DNA from: Actinomycetospora chibensis
GTDB lineage: Bacteria; Actinomycetota; Actinomycetes; Mycobacteriales; Pseudonocardiaceae
Length of the DNA: 64,000 nt
Assembly (NCBI RefSeq): GCF_028737215.1
Contig: NZ_JAQZAM010000005.1
Span: forward strand, 248,001 to 312,000
Reading direction: 5' to 3'
The first letter of the stretch is position 1; the number at the start of each line of letters is the position of its first letter. A model generated the notes under the pieces. The model saw only the letters and a program-made list of their open reading frames with translations. It made no database searches and was not told the origin of the DNA. The position numbers were made by a program, and so were the translations under genes. Below are positions 1 to 7,842 of the stretch, one piece after another.

Positions 1-484
1 CCACCGTGTCGTCGCACACCACGTCGAGCTCGCCGTCCGGGGCGTCGCGCACGGCGTAGGTCCCGGTGCGGTCGGGCTGCCCGTCGCGACGCTCGAGGTC
101 GACGGCTCGGGCGGCGAAGCGCCCGAAGCCGACGTCGACGAGCAGGCGCGCGCCCCGCACGTCCACCACGAGCGCCATGTGGTCGCCGGGCGGGCCGTAC
201 CCGTCGTCCCCGCCGTTGCGCGCCACGCGGGCCGAGCACAGGGTCACGTCGTAGCCGAGCTCGCGGAGCAGCCAGGCGAAGGCCCCGTTGAGCTCGAAGC
301 AGAAGCCGCCCCGGTGCCGCTCGACGATCTTCTCGAGGAGCGCGTCGTCGTCGAGCTCGATCGGCTCGGGCAGGTGCACCGAGAGGTTCTCGAACGGAAC
401 CGCGATCATGTGGCGCTCGATCAGGGTGTCCAGCGGGTCGTCGGCCGCGGCACCGATCCGCGCCAGGTAGTCCGTCGCGTCCAC
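1..484 (-). CDS. arylamine N-acetyltransferase, 3' end cut by window edge
   Basis: The frame runs off the left edge, leaving about 161 N-terminal residues. The NAT family moves an acetyl group from acetyl-CoA to arylamines or hydrazines through a Cys-His-Asp triad. The triad is visible: Cys62 in RGGFCFELN, His102 in GDHMALVV and Asp117 in LVDVGFG. The N-terminal VPFENLSVH segment is also typical. GTG 484 is preferred because a TATACC box lies exactly 6 nt before it; an in-frame GTG at 499 would sit on that box. The gene is divergent from the nitrilase and shares its -10 region. Family assignment is firm from motifs; substrate is unknown. Confidence 0.9.
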   Translation of the reverse strand, partial: MDATDYLARIGAAADDPLDTLIERHMIAVPFENLSVHLPEPIELDDDALLEKIVERHRGGFCFELNGAFAWLLRELGYDVTLCSARVARNGGDDGYGPPGDHMALVVDVRGARLLVDVGFGRFAARAVDLERRDGQPDRTGTYAVRDAPDGELDVVCDDTV

Positions 485-490
485 ATCACC

Positions 491-498
491 GGTATACA
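491..498. promoter_or_regulatory. palindromic -10 box shared by two divergent leaderless genes
   Basis: Only 20 bp separate GTG 484 (minus) and ATG 505 (plus). The sequence GGTATACA reads as TATACA on plus (493-498) and TATACC on minus (496-491). Each is followed by exactly 6 nt and then a start codon. There is no room for a Shine-Dalgarno on either side, so both mRNAs are inferred to be leaderless and to compete for one -10 element. Confidence 0.6.
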
Positions 499-504
499 CG
501 GGAC

Positions 505-1293
505 ATGCGCGTCGCCTTGGCCCAGATCCTCGCCACCGACGACCCGGCGGCGAACCTCGAGCTCGTCGCCGACCACACCGCGCTCGCCGCGCAGCAGGGT
601 GCGACGGTCGTCGTGTTCCCCGAGGCGACGATGTGCCGGTTCGGCGTCTCGCTGAAGCCCGTCGCCGAGCCGCTCGACGGCCCGTGGGCGAGCGAGGTCC
701 GGCGCATCGCCGGAAAGAACGGCGTACTCGTCGTCGCCGGCATGTTCACGCCGACCGACGACGGCCGCGTCACCAACACGCTGTTGATCACCGGCCGCGG
801 CGTCGACACGGCCTACGACAAGATCCACCTGTATGACGCCTTCGGGTTCGCCGAGTCCGACACGGTCGCGCCGGGCAGCAAGCCGCTGACGATCACGGTC
901 GACGGGACGACGCTCGGGCTCGCGACCTGCTACGACATCCGCTTCCCGGAGCTGTTCCGCGCGCTCGCCGACCAGGGCGCGACCGTCACCCTGCTGCCCG
1001 CGAGCTGGGGCGCGGGGCCCGGCAAGGTCGAGCAGTGGCAGCTGCTGGTGCGCGCCCGGGCCCTGGACGCGACCACCTTCGTGCTCGCCACCGACCAGGC
1101 CGACCCGGCCAGCCGGGGCATCGACGCGGGCAAGGCCCCGCGCGGGGTCGGGCACAGCCTCGCGGCCTCGCCGTTCGGCGTGATCATCGACGAGCTCGGC
1201 GCGGAGCCGGGGCTGCTCGTGGTCGATGTCGACCCCGACGAGATTCCCGACGTCCGCGCCGCGCTCCCCGTCCTGGCGAACCGCCGGCTCTAG
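505..1293 (+). CDS. carbon-nitrogen hydrolase (nitrilase superfamily, omega-amidase-like)
   Basis: This 262-residue protein is the usual size of single-domain CN hydrolases, which cut amide or nitrile C-N bonds in the cytoplasm. The Glu-Lys-Cys triad is visible: Glu40 in VFPEATM, Lys106 in YDKIHLYD and Cys142 in ATCYDIRFPEL. The Nit1/omega-amidase branch is likely from the YDKIHL and CYDIRFPE wording. ATG 505 is directly behind the shared -10 box with no leader. The stop at 1293 is 5 bp from the stop of the next, convergent gene. The natural substrate cannot be read from sequence. Confidence 0.92.
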   Translation: MRVALAQILATDDPAANLELVADHTALAAQQGATVVVFPEATMCRFGVSLKPVAEPLDGPWASEVRRIAGKNGVLVVAGMFTPTDDGRVTNTLLITGRGVDTAYDKIHLYDAFGFAESDTVAPGSKPLTITVDGTTLGLATCYDIRFPELFRALADQGATVTLLPASWGAGPGKVEQWQLLVRARALDATTFVLATDQADPASRGIDAGKAPRGVGHSLAASPFGVIIDELGAEPGLLVVDVDPDEIPDVRAALPVLANRRL

Positions 1294-1298
1294 CCTCT

Positions 1299-1661
1299 CT
1301 AGGCCGCGGCCGGGCGGGTCATCCAGCGGACCCGGTCCTGGAACGGCGCGAGGCGGTTCAGCAGGTCGCGGCGGGCGGCCGCGCCGGCGGGCGCGGAGAA
1401 CGCGCGGTCGCGCGTCATCTTCGCGCGAAGCGAGCTGGGGTCGAGCACGATGACCTGGGCGGCGCGGCCGGCCTTGGTGCCGAGCTCGGCGTCGCCGGAG
1501 TGCGCGGCAGCGCCTCCGACACGCTCGGCCAGGACCTCGGCGGCGGCGAGGCCGCTGGAGTCGGGGCGGGCGGCGATCACGAGGACGCGGGCCTCGTCGC
1601 CGGTCTCTCGGGGCGCGGAGAGGGTGACGTCGGTGGGGAGGGGGCGCGTGGCAGAGCTCAT
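1299..1661 (-). CDS. small conserved-looking protein of unknown function (120 aa)
   Basis: I do not recognise this family. The protein has an alternating hydrophobic core (ARVLVIAARPDSS, AAQVIVLDPSS) like a small Rossmann or flavodoxin-type beta-alpha fold, with an Arg-rich C-terminus. No signal peptide or membrane segment. ATG 1661 has GGAG about 10 nt upstream, and a TATACA box at 1721-1716 would give a leader near 48 nt. An in-frame ATG at 1739 lies upstream of that box and is less likely. It is convergent with the nitrilase and lies downstream of the dehalogenase-like gene. Confidence 0.5.
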   Translation of the reverse strand: MSSATRPLPTDVTLSAPRETGDEARVLVIAARPDSSGLAAAEVLAERVGGAAAHSGDAELGTKAGRAAQVIVLDPSSLRAKMTRDRAFSAPAGAAARRDLLNRLAPFQDRVRWMTRPAAA

Positions 1662-1715
1662 CGGGCAGTGCTCCAGATCGGTCGCCGCGGAGCGACGACG
1701 CTTTGGTGTGACATC

Positions 1716-1721
1716 TGTATA
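1716..1721 (-). promoter_or_regulatory. -10 box upstream of the 1299-1661 gene
   Basis: TATACA on the minus strand, 54 nt before ATG 1661. It is flanked by two direct TGTGAC copies (plus strand, about 20 bp apart) that could bind a regulator. No good -35 is visible. Confidence 0.35.
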
Positions 1722-1780
1722 GACGCCTGTGACGTTCATGGGTTTCCTGGTCGCGAGGGTGATCCGTACCTCCCCGTGGC

Positions 1781-2611
1781 TCACGGCAGCACCGCCGCGA
1801 GGACGTCGAGGAACGCCTCCGGCGCGTCCTCGGTGAGGAAGTGGCCGGTGCCGTCCACGGTGTGGAGGCCGGCACCCGGGATGTGGCCCCGCAGGGTGGT
1901 CGCGACCGTGGACGGGAGCCAGCTGTCCTGGGCGCCCCACACAACGTCGGTCGGGACGGTGACCTCGCTGAGGCGGGCGACGACGTCGCGGGTGTCGTCC
2001 TCGGTGAAGCCGGCGACCTGATCGAGATAGCGCCGCTGGCCCTCCGGACCGGCATAGCGCTCGAGGTAGGCCCGCTCGGCCTCGCTGTCCAGACCCGTGG
2101 CCGACGTCGTCCGCAGATGGGCCGCGATCAGCGCGGTGAACGCGGCGTTCGGCATCGACCCGTAGACGTCGAGGTGCTTCTGCATGTGGGCGGCGGTCGC
2201 GGTGACCCACGGCGCGAGCACGGCGGCGTCGGCGAGGACGAGCGCGCTCGCCGGGGTGCCGTGCACGAGGTGCGCGCGCAGGACCGTCGCCGCCCCGATG
2301 TCGTGCCCCAGGAGCGCCGGCGCGTCCAGTCCCCAGTGGCCGACGAGGGCGGCGAGGGTCTGCGCGTGCCCGGCGACGGACGGGGTGTGGCCGGTGGAGT
2401 CTCCGTACGTCGGTAGGTCCCACAGGTACACCGGCCGCTCGTGGGCGAGCGCCGGCGCGACGTGGCGCCAGAGGTACGACCACGAGGGCGTCCCGTGGGT
2501 GAGGACGACCGGGGTGCCCGGCCGGTCCTCCCCCAGCACGTCGACGGCGATCGTCCCGGTCGGCAGCGCGACGCGGTCGCGCAGGGCCCAGGTGGCGGTC
2601 TCGGTCGGCAC
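1781..2611 (-). CDS. alpha/beta hydrolase, haloalkane dehalogenase/epoxide hydrolase-like
   Basis: This 276-residue alpha/beta hydrolase has the oxyanion segment HGTPSWSYLWR and an Asp nucleophile, Asp104 in LGHDIGAA, rather than Ser. An Asp nucleophile marks haloalkane dehalogenases, haloacetate dehalogenases and epoxide hydrolases. The acid is probably Asp in WGAQDSWLP, and His is in DGTGHFLTED near the C-terminus. GTG 2611 is chosen because GAGGAGGGG lies 4-5 nt upstream; the nearby ATG is out of frame. A TATACC box at 2642-2637 and a 9-bp inverted repeat precede it. An ArsR-type gene lies 86 bp upstream on the same strand and may control it. Confidence 0.85.
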   Translation of the reverse strand: MPTETATWALRDRVALPTGTIAVDVLGEDRPGTPVVLTHGTPSWSYLWRHVAPALAHERPVYLWDLPTYGDSTGHTPSVAGHAQTLAALVGHWGLDAPALLGHDIGAATVLRAHLVHGTPASALVLADAAVLAPWVTATAAHMQKHLDVYGSMPNAAFTALIAAHLRTTSATGLDSEAERAYLERYAGPEGQRRYLDQVAGFTEDDTRDVVARLSEVTVPTDVVWGAQDSWLPSTVATTLRGHIPGAGLHTVDGTGHFLTEDAPEAFLDVLAAVLP

Positions 2612-2641
2612 GGCCCCTCCTCATGGTTGAAGTATCGGTAT

Positions 2642-2674
2642 ACGCCTTACCGTAGGAGAGCGAGTGTAAGGCGT
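2642..2674. promoter_or_regulatory. 9-bp inverted repeat overlapping the hydrolase promoter (putative operator)
   Basis: Perfect arms ACGCCTTAC (2642-2650) and GTAAGGCGT (2666-2674) are separated by 15 nt. The left arm touches the TATACC -10 box (2642-2637, minus) and the right arm falls at the -35 position. A protein bound here would block transcription of the hydrolase gene. The ArsR-type protein encoded next door is the obvious candidate. Confidence 0.5.
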
Positions 2675-2696
2675 GCAAGGCCCTCAAGGAGTCACT

Positions 2697-3182
2697 TCAG
2701 TGGAGTGCGCCGCCGAGATCCGCCGCGGCGAGGAGAGCGACGAGGACCGGGACGACACCCGTCGTCGGGACCCGGTACCGCCGGCCGTCCTGTTCGACGA
2801 CGCGGGCGGAGGTCAGCGTGCGCAGGTGGTGGTAGAGCTGACCCGTCGACGAGAGCTCGGCGGCCGCCACGAGCTCGTTCGTGCCGGCAGGACCCGTCAA
2901 CAGACGCCGGACGAGGGCGAGGCGCACGGGGTGACCGAGCGCGGCGAGCACCTCGGCGACCCGGCCGGCGGGGAGGTCCAGGGTCGCCGCTGCGTCGTAG
3001 GCGATCGTCCACGACACCGGGCCCGCGCCCTCCTGCAACCGCACTCGTCCCTGGTAGCCGATCTCGCCGGCCTCACCGGTCCACTCGGGCCGGCCCTCGA
3101 GGACTCGGCCACCCTCGAGCGCCGCGACGCGCGCCTCGAGGGCCTCGAGGCGCGCGTCGGGGTCGGGATCGGGGTCGGCCAC
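2697..3182 (-). CDS. ArsR-type winged-helix transcriptional regulator
   Basis: The 161-residue protein starts with an acidic heptad-like coiled coil (ARLEALEARVAALEG, about residues 10-25). A winged helix follows: ALGHPVRLALVRRLL, a recognition region around ELSSTGQLYHHLRTL, and a wing VEQDGRRYRVP. That wording matches the ArsR/HTH_20 type. No Cys metal site is visible, so metal sensing is unlikely. The GTG start at 3182 lies 12 bp after the preceding lipoprotein gene's stop codon. The hydrolase gene and the putative operator lie immediately downstream, which suggests a local repressor. Ligand unknown. Confidence 0.8.
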   Translation of the reverse strand: MADPDPDPDARLEALEARVAALEGGRVLEGRPEWTGEAGEIGYQGRVRLQEGAGPVSWTIAYDAAATLDLPAGRVAEVLAALGHPVRLALVRRLLTGPAGTNELVAAAELSSTGQLYHHLRTLTSARVVEQDGRRYRVPTTGVVPVLVALLAAADLGGALH

Positions 3183-3194
3183 TCCCGGATCGTC

Positions 3195-4382
3195 TCAGGC
3201 CACGCAGAGCACGCGGGAGCGCTCCGCCGGCTCCTCCACCGCGCGGGCGAGGAAGCGCAGCTGGGCCGCGCCGACCTCGGTCAGGTCCGCCGTGGTCCCG
3301 AGGCCGCGCCCGAGCACGACACCGATCCCGAGCGAGCCGTCGGGGCGCCGGACGCTGAGCACCATCGTCCCGATCCCGGGGAAGGAACCGCCCTTGGCCG
3401 CCCGGACCTGACCGTCGGGACGCGGGCGCCCGACCTCGAGCTGGGCGCGGGCGACGTCGGCGCCGGGGCCGAACGACCCGCTGATCACCGCACGCCACAG
3501 CCCCGCGAGCTGCGCGGCGGACCCGACCGCCGTCGACTCCGCCCAGCGCTCACTCTCGAGGAGGTACGCCTCGATGTCCGAGGCCTGCGCCACCAGACCG
3601 CGCTGCGAGTCCTCGCGGAACGCGGGGTCGGACGCGTAGCGCCGGGCCAGGGCGATCTCCACCGGCGCCCGCTCGGCGCGCGGCGCCGTGACCGGCGGCG
3701 CCTCCTGCGGCCGGACGAGCGCCAGCTGGGAGCCGAGCTCCGAAGGCACGTCGAGGTCCTGCCACCCGCCCGCCGCGGCGGCCTCGACGAGGGCGTCGTC
3801 GCCGAGACGCTCGCGCAGGTAGTCGGTGGCGGCGTTGTCGCTGAACTGCACCATCGCCGCGACCATCGTCGACAGCGGCACCGTGCGTATCGGATCCGCC
3901 GCGAGGCCGGTGGCGGGGTCGCGCGGGATCCCGAGGGTGTCGAGCGCCTGCACGTGGGCTCCGCCGTCGCCCGGCAGGTACCAGGCCTCCCAGTCGCCCA
4001 GCCGGATCGGCTCGTCGGGGCTCAGACGCCCCTCGGCGACGGCACGGCCGTAGGCCGCGGCATGAACGATCTTCACCGCCGACGCCAGCGGCATCGGTCG
4101 CTCGGCAGCGTGCGAGACGACCGAGCCGCGCCCGTCGTCCACCACGGTGGCCACGTCGTCGGGCGTCGTCGCGAGCAGACCGAGCCAGCCGTCGGGACTG
4201 GTCGGGCTCGCGGCGGGTGCCGGGGCGCAATCGGCGGGCCGCGGCGGGTTGGCCGGGACCGACGCCGTCGGCACCTCCGGCGGCGCCCCGCCGATCGCCG
4301 GGGACGACGAGCAGGCCGTCGGCAGGAGCAGCGCGGCGGCGAGCGCGCCCACGGTGATTACGGTTTTCCGTGATTCCGGCAC
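3195..4382 (-). CDS. class A beta-lactamase-fold serine hydrolase, probable lipoprotein
   Basis: The protein has 395 residues. A short signal sequence ends in LLLPTAC with Cys24; the lipobox is imperfect because Pro is at -3, so lipidation is likely but not certain. A Pro/Ala linker follows. The beta-lactamase fold shows Ser101-x-x-Lys104 (SAVK), Ser181-Asp-Asn183 (SDN) and a KGG in place of KTG (AKGGSFPG). These motifs fit a penicillin-recognising enzyme acting outside the membrane. It could be a beta-lactamase or a peptidoglycan-related hydrolase. GTG 4382 sits 6 nt after a TAATCT box, suggesting a leaderless mRNA. Confidence 0.82.
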   Translation of the reverse strand: MPESRKTVITVGALAAALLLPTACSSSPAIGGAPPEVPTASVPANPPRPADCAPAPAASPTSPDGWLGLLATTPDDVATVVDDGRGSVVSHAAERPMPLASAVKIVHAAAYGRAVAEGRLSPDEPIRLGDWEAWYLPGDGGAHVQALDTLGIPRDPATGLAADPIRTVPLSTMVAAMVQFSDNAATDYLRERLGDDALVEAAAAGGWQDLDVPSELGSQLALVRPQEAPPVTAPRAERAPVEIALARRYASDPAFREDSQRGLVAQASDIEAYLLESERWAESTAVGSAAQLAGLWRAVISGSFGPGADVARAQLEVGRPRPDGQVRAAKGGSFPGIGTMVLSVRRPDGSLGIGVVLGRGLGTTADLTEVGAAQLRFLARAVEEPAERSRVLCVA

Positions 4383-4388
4383 AGCGAC

Positions 4389-4394
4389 AGATTA
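4389..4394 (-). promoter_or_regulatory. -10 box TAATCT, leaderless layout
   Basis: TAATCT (preceded by TGC, an extended -10) ends 6 nt before GTG 4382 on the minus strand. Transcription would begin at or next to the start codon. Confidence 0.45.
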
Positions 4395-4419
4395 GCACCG
4401 GGCACAGGTCGTCACGCCA

Positions 4420-4434
4420 CCCCGCGTCGCGGGG
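4420..4434. terminator. GC hairpin between holB and the serine hydrolase gene
   Basis: CCCCGCG (4420-4426) pairs with CGCGGGG (4428-4434) with a minimal loop. It follows the holB stop on the minus strand. No T-tract, as is common for actinobacterial terminators. Confidence 0.35.
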
Positions 4435-4455
4435 GGCGTCCTCGGGTGACGACGT

Positions 4456-5658
4456 TCAGCCGGCGCGCAGCGACGTCACGAGCGCGTCGATGGCGATCTC
4501 GGGCTTCACGTTCGTCGCAAGGGCCTCGCGGCAGGCCAGGACAGCCTCGAGGCGGCGGAGGGAGGCCTCGGGGGTGCTGTCGCGGGCCGCGGCGCCGATC
4601 TCGGTGGCGCGGTCGGGATGGGTCGAGGTGACCGACGCGCCGAGCCCCCGGGCCAGCACGTCGCGGTAGTAGCCCGCGAGGTCGACGAGCGCGCGGTCGA
4701 GGGCGTCGCGCCGGTTGCGGGTGGTGCGGCTCTTCTGCCGCTTCTCGAGGTCCTTCTCCGCGGCCCGGGCCGAGCGCTGGGCCTGCGCGGTGCCCTTGCC
4801 GGTGCCGCCGGCGCCCATCGACACCGCGAGCTCCTCCCGCTCGGCCTCGTCGCGGGACTCGGCGAGGGCCGCGGCCTCCGAGGCCGCCGCACCCACCATG
4901 GCGTCCGAGGCGGCGAAGGCGTCGGCCGCGGACCTCAGCGCGCGGGGCAGCGCCAGCACGGCGTCGCGCTCCTCGCGCGCCTCGGGGACGCGGGCGAGCC
5001 GGCGGGCGCGGCCGATGTGCCCGCCGCACACCGACGCCGCCCACGTCGCGTCCGCCTCGGGGATGCCGTCGCGCTCGACGAGCACGGCGGCGATCGCCTC
5101 CGGCGCCGGGGTGCGCAGGCGCAGCGCGCGGCAGCGCGAGCGGATGGTCACCGAGATGTCGTCGGGGTGCTCCGACGGACAGCAGAGCAGGAAGACGGTG
5201 CGCTCGGCCGGCTCCTCGACCGACTTGAGCAGCGCGTTCGACGCCTGCTCGGTGAGCCGGTCGGCGTCCTCGACGATGACGATCTGCCAGCGCGCCGTGG
5301 TCGGGCGGCGCGCGGCGACGTCGATGGTCGTGCGCACCTCCTTGACGCCGATCGAGAGGCCCTCGGGGACGATCTCACGCACGTCGGCGTGCGTGCCGGC
5401 CATGACCGTGTGGCAGGCGGGGCACTCGCCGCAGCCCTGGTCCGGGCACTCGAGCGCGGCCGCGAACGCACGGGCCGCCACCGACCGTCCCGACCCGGGC
5501 GGCCCGGTGAACAGCCAGGAGTGCGTCATGCCGCCGCTGCCCGGGGCCACGCCGTCGCCCTGCTCGTCGGAGAACCGGACCCGCGCGGCCTGCGCGGCGG
5601 CGGCCTGCAGTTCGGCCACCGCGACGGGCTGACCGACGACCTGCGACCACACGCTCAC
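4456..5658 (-). CDS. holB: DNA polymerase III clamp-loader subunit delta-prime
   Basis: Delta-prime is part of the clamp loader that places the beta sliding clamp on DNA. An AAA+ domain is visible: a P-loop GPPGSGRS with Arg instead of Lys (usual for delta-prime, which does not hydrolyse ATP), a zinc module with four Cys in CPDQGCGECPAC, VEDADRL as Walker B, and SVEEP near sensor 1. The C-terminal half carries an Ala/Glu-rich insertion before the oligomerisation region. Translation probably starts at GTG 5658 (SVWSQVVGQ), matching family N-termini; an in-frame ATG at 5718 would add 20 residues. It lies downstream of the transporter/TMPK-like fusion, the usual tmk-holB neighbourhood. Confidence 0.9.
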   Translation of the reverse strand: MSVWSQVVGQPVAVAELQAAAAQAARVRFSDEQGDGVAPGSGGMTHSWLFTGPPGSGRSVAARAFAAALECPDQGCGECPACHTVMAGTHADVREIVPEGLSIGVKEVRTTIDVAARRPTTARWQIVIVEDADRLTEQASNALLKSVEEPAERTVFLLCCPSEHPDDISVTIRSRCRALRLRTPAPEAIAAVLVERDGIPEADATWAASVCGGHIGRARRLARVPEAREERDAVLALPRALRSAADAFAASDAMVGAAASEAAALAESRDEAEREELAVSMGAGGTGKGTAQAQRSARAAEKDLEKRQKSRTTRNRRDALDRALVDLAGYYRDVLARGLGASVTSTHPDRATEIGAAARDSTPEASLRRLEAVLACREALATNVKPEIAIDALVTSLRAG

Positions 5659-5767
5659 GCCGTCGATGATGCCCCACGAGCCCGACGGCTTCGCCACGTG
5701 CGCGATTCGGGTCGTCATGGCGACCCGGATCGCTCACGTGGCGGAGCCATGCCCGCGCTCTCGTGGC

Positions 5768-7741
5768 TCAGCCGGTGCTCGGAGGTAGCGCGCGGGCCAC
5801 CAGCGGCGCGAGCACCTCGCGCACCCGGGCGCTGACGACGTCGGGGGTGCCGTCCCCGTCGACGCGCACGTAGCGCCCGGGGTCGGCGGCCGCCATCTCG
5901 GTGAGCGTGCGCTGCACCTGCCAGGTGTCGACGATCCCGCCGGTCACCGGGGCCGCGTCGTGGGCCGACGGGTCACGGTCGAGCAGCACCGTGATGTCGG
6001 GACGCAGCGCGCCCGTGGCCCAGGCGCCGAGGCGCTGCAGGTCGGCGGCGTCGAGCTCGTCGCCCACCCGGGCCAGCGGGGAGTCCAGGCAGCCCTCGAT
6101 GACGACCACCCGGCCCGCGCGCAGGGCCGGCAGGACCTCGGCGGCGAGCACGTCGGCGCGCACCGCGGCCGCCACGAGGGCCCGGGCACGCTGGCCCTCG
6201 ACCCCGCTGGCGCCGACGGCCGCGGACACCCGGGCGGCGTCGGTGGCGCTGCGGCCGGCGAGCACGACGTCGGCACCCTGCTCACGCAGCCACGCCACGA
6301 GCAGGTCGCTCTGCACGTCGGTGTCGGTGCGCGAGGCACCCTCGACGGCCACGAGCAGGCCCGGCTCGCCGTGGCGGCTGCGGCGCAGGGCGCGCTTGAC
6401 GTCGGCGAGGATCGTCCGGTCGCGCCGGTCGTCCATCTGCCGGTAGGCGAGCACGCCGACCGCCGCGGCGACGACGCCAGCGCCGAAGAGCACGAAGCGG
6501 GTGCCGTCGACCTGTGCGGGCTGGCCGAACAGCGTCAGCGTTCGCGACTGCACGAGCCCGACGAGCAGCGGCACCACCGACATCGACGCCAGCAGGTCGA
6601 CCCGCACGATCGACTGGACGAACGCGACGACCCGCCCGCGCACGGCGTCCTCGACCTGCGCGCCGATGATCGTCAGGCCGGTGAGCAGCGCGGTGCCCGC
6701 GAAGAAGCCGACGAGGACGACGGTGGCCAGCGCCAGGTAGAGGTGCCAGGCGACCGCGACGGCGAGCAGCGAGGTGCCGGCGCCGACGATGGCGACGCCG
6801 AAGAGGCGGTTGTGCGGCATCCGGCGTGCCATGCGCGGCACCGTCGCCATCCCGAGCGCGAGGCCGCTGAACAGCGCGATGAACAGCACCGAGTAGGCCG
6901 CGTCGCCGCCCCCGAGGCTCGCGGCGTAGAGCCGGGCGCTGGCGATCACGGCCCCGCCGGCCGCGAACGCCCCGATGATGCCGACGACGAGGCCGCGCAC
7001 CAGCGGCGTCGTCGAGACGAACTGCGCGCCGTCGCGCAGCATCGCCAGCAGGCCCGGCGCGGCCTCCCGTCGCTCCGCGCTGCGACCCGAGATCTCGGGG
7101 ATGCGGAAGGCGACGGTGAACGCGGTGAGCAGCGCTGCGAGGCCGTTGACGACGAGCGCGAGGTACACCGTGGTCGTCGGGCTCGGGTGCCAGCCCGCGA
7201 TGTTGCCCGACTTGGAGATCAGCGCGAACGCGGCGGCAGCGCTGATCACCGCGACGCCGTAGGTCATCACCAGCGAGAGCTGGTTGGCCGTCTCGATCTG
7301 GTCGGAGCGCTTGAGCAGGTTCGGGACCGAGGAGTCCTTGGCCGGGATCCAGCACAGCGCGCAGAGCTCGATGAGGAAGGTGGCGGCGAACAGCCACCAC
7401 AGTGAGCCCACGAGCGGGATCGACAGGAAGAGCAGGGCCTTGAGGACGTCGCAGGTGACCATCACCGTGCGGCGGTCGAACTTGTCCGCCAGCACCCCGC
7501 CCAGCGGGGCCATGAACAGCGCCGGGAGCAGCTTGGTGGCCACCACACCGCCGAGCGCGAAGCTCTGCGCCTGGTAGCCGCTGGTCAGCTGCGTCGCCAG
7601 GGCCGTGAGCGCCAGCAGCGAGAGCCAGTCGCCGAAGCTGGCGACCGCCGTCACCGCCCACAGCCGCCGGAACGGCCGGATCGCGAGCACGCTGCGGATC
7701 CGGTGCGTCGCGGACGCGGACGCCTCGGCATCGGCAGTCAT
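5768..7741 (-). CDS. MFS transporter fused to a degenerate thymidylate-kinase-like domain
   Basis: This 657-residue protein has an N-terminal 12-segment MFS part (about residues 20-430) with the loop motif GGVLADKFDRR. A C-terminal part (about 461-650) is ordered like thymidylate kinase. Actinobacteria are known to carry MFS-dTMP kinase fusions beside topA and holB. Here the kinase motifs are lost. The P-loop is replaced by EGASRTDTD (467-475) without the Lys-Ser/Thr. The DRY motif reads EGCLDSPLARVG (549-560). Only the strand ending LLDRD (586-590) is kept. I infer a transporter with a non-catalytic nucleotide-kinase fold. A working tmk must be elsewhere. Confidence 0.8.
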   Translation of the reverse strand: MTADAEASASATHRIRSVLAIRPFRRLWAVTAVASFGDWLSLLALTALATQLTSGYQAQSFALGGVVATKLLPALFMAPLGGVLADKFDRRTVMVTCDVLKALLFLSIPLVGSLWWLFAATFLIELCALCWIPAKDSSVPNLLKRSDQIETANQLSLVMTYGVAVISAAAAFALISKSGNIAGWHPSPTTTVYLALVVNGLAALLTAFTVAFRIPEISGRSAERREAAPGLLAMLRDGAQFVSTTPLVRGLVVGIIGAFAAGGAVIASARLYAASLGGGDAAYSVLFIALFSGLALGMATVPRMARRMPHNRLFGVAIVGAGTSLLAVAVAWHLYLALATVVLVGFFAGTALLTGLTIIGAQVEDAVRGRVVAFVQSIVRVDLLASMSVVPLLVGLVQSRTLTLFGQPAQVDGTRFVLFGAGVVAAAVGVLAYRQMDDRRDRTILADVKRALRRSRHGEPGLLVAVEGASRTDTDVQSDLLVAWLREQGADVVLAGRSATDAARVSAAVGASGVEGQRARALVAAAVRADVLAAEVLPALRAGRVVVIEGCLDSPLARVGDELDAADLQRLGAWATGALRPDITVLLDRDPSAHDAAPVTGGIVDTWQVQRTLTEMAAADPGRYVRVDGDGTPDVVSARVREVLAPLVARALPPSTG

Positions 7742-7842
7742 GTCGGCAGGGGACCCACCGACCGTCGGCTCGGCGATGGGGCACCTCCCGGTCTCGGTGA
7801 CCGCCAGATTATCCGGCGGTCGCCGGGAACCTCCTCAGGCCC

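Noticed and set aside
2673-4373. A 566-codon plus-strand frame opposite the regulator and serine hydrolase genes
   Set aside because: Shadow of two recognisable minus-strand genes.
5768-7741. Calling the fusion a functional tmk
   Set aside because: The P-loop Lys/Ser, the DRY motif and the phosphate-binding residues are all absent.
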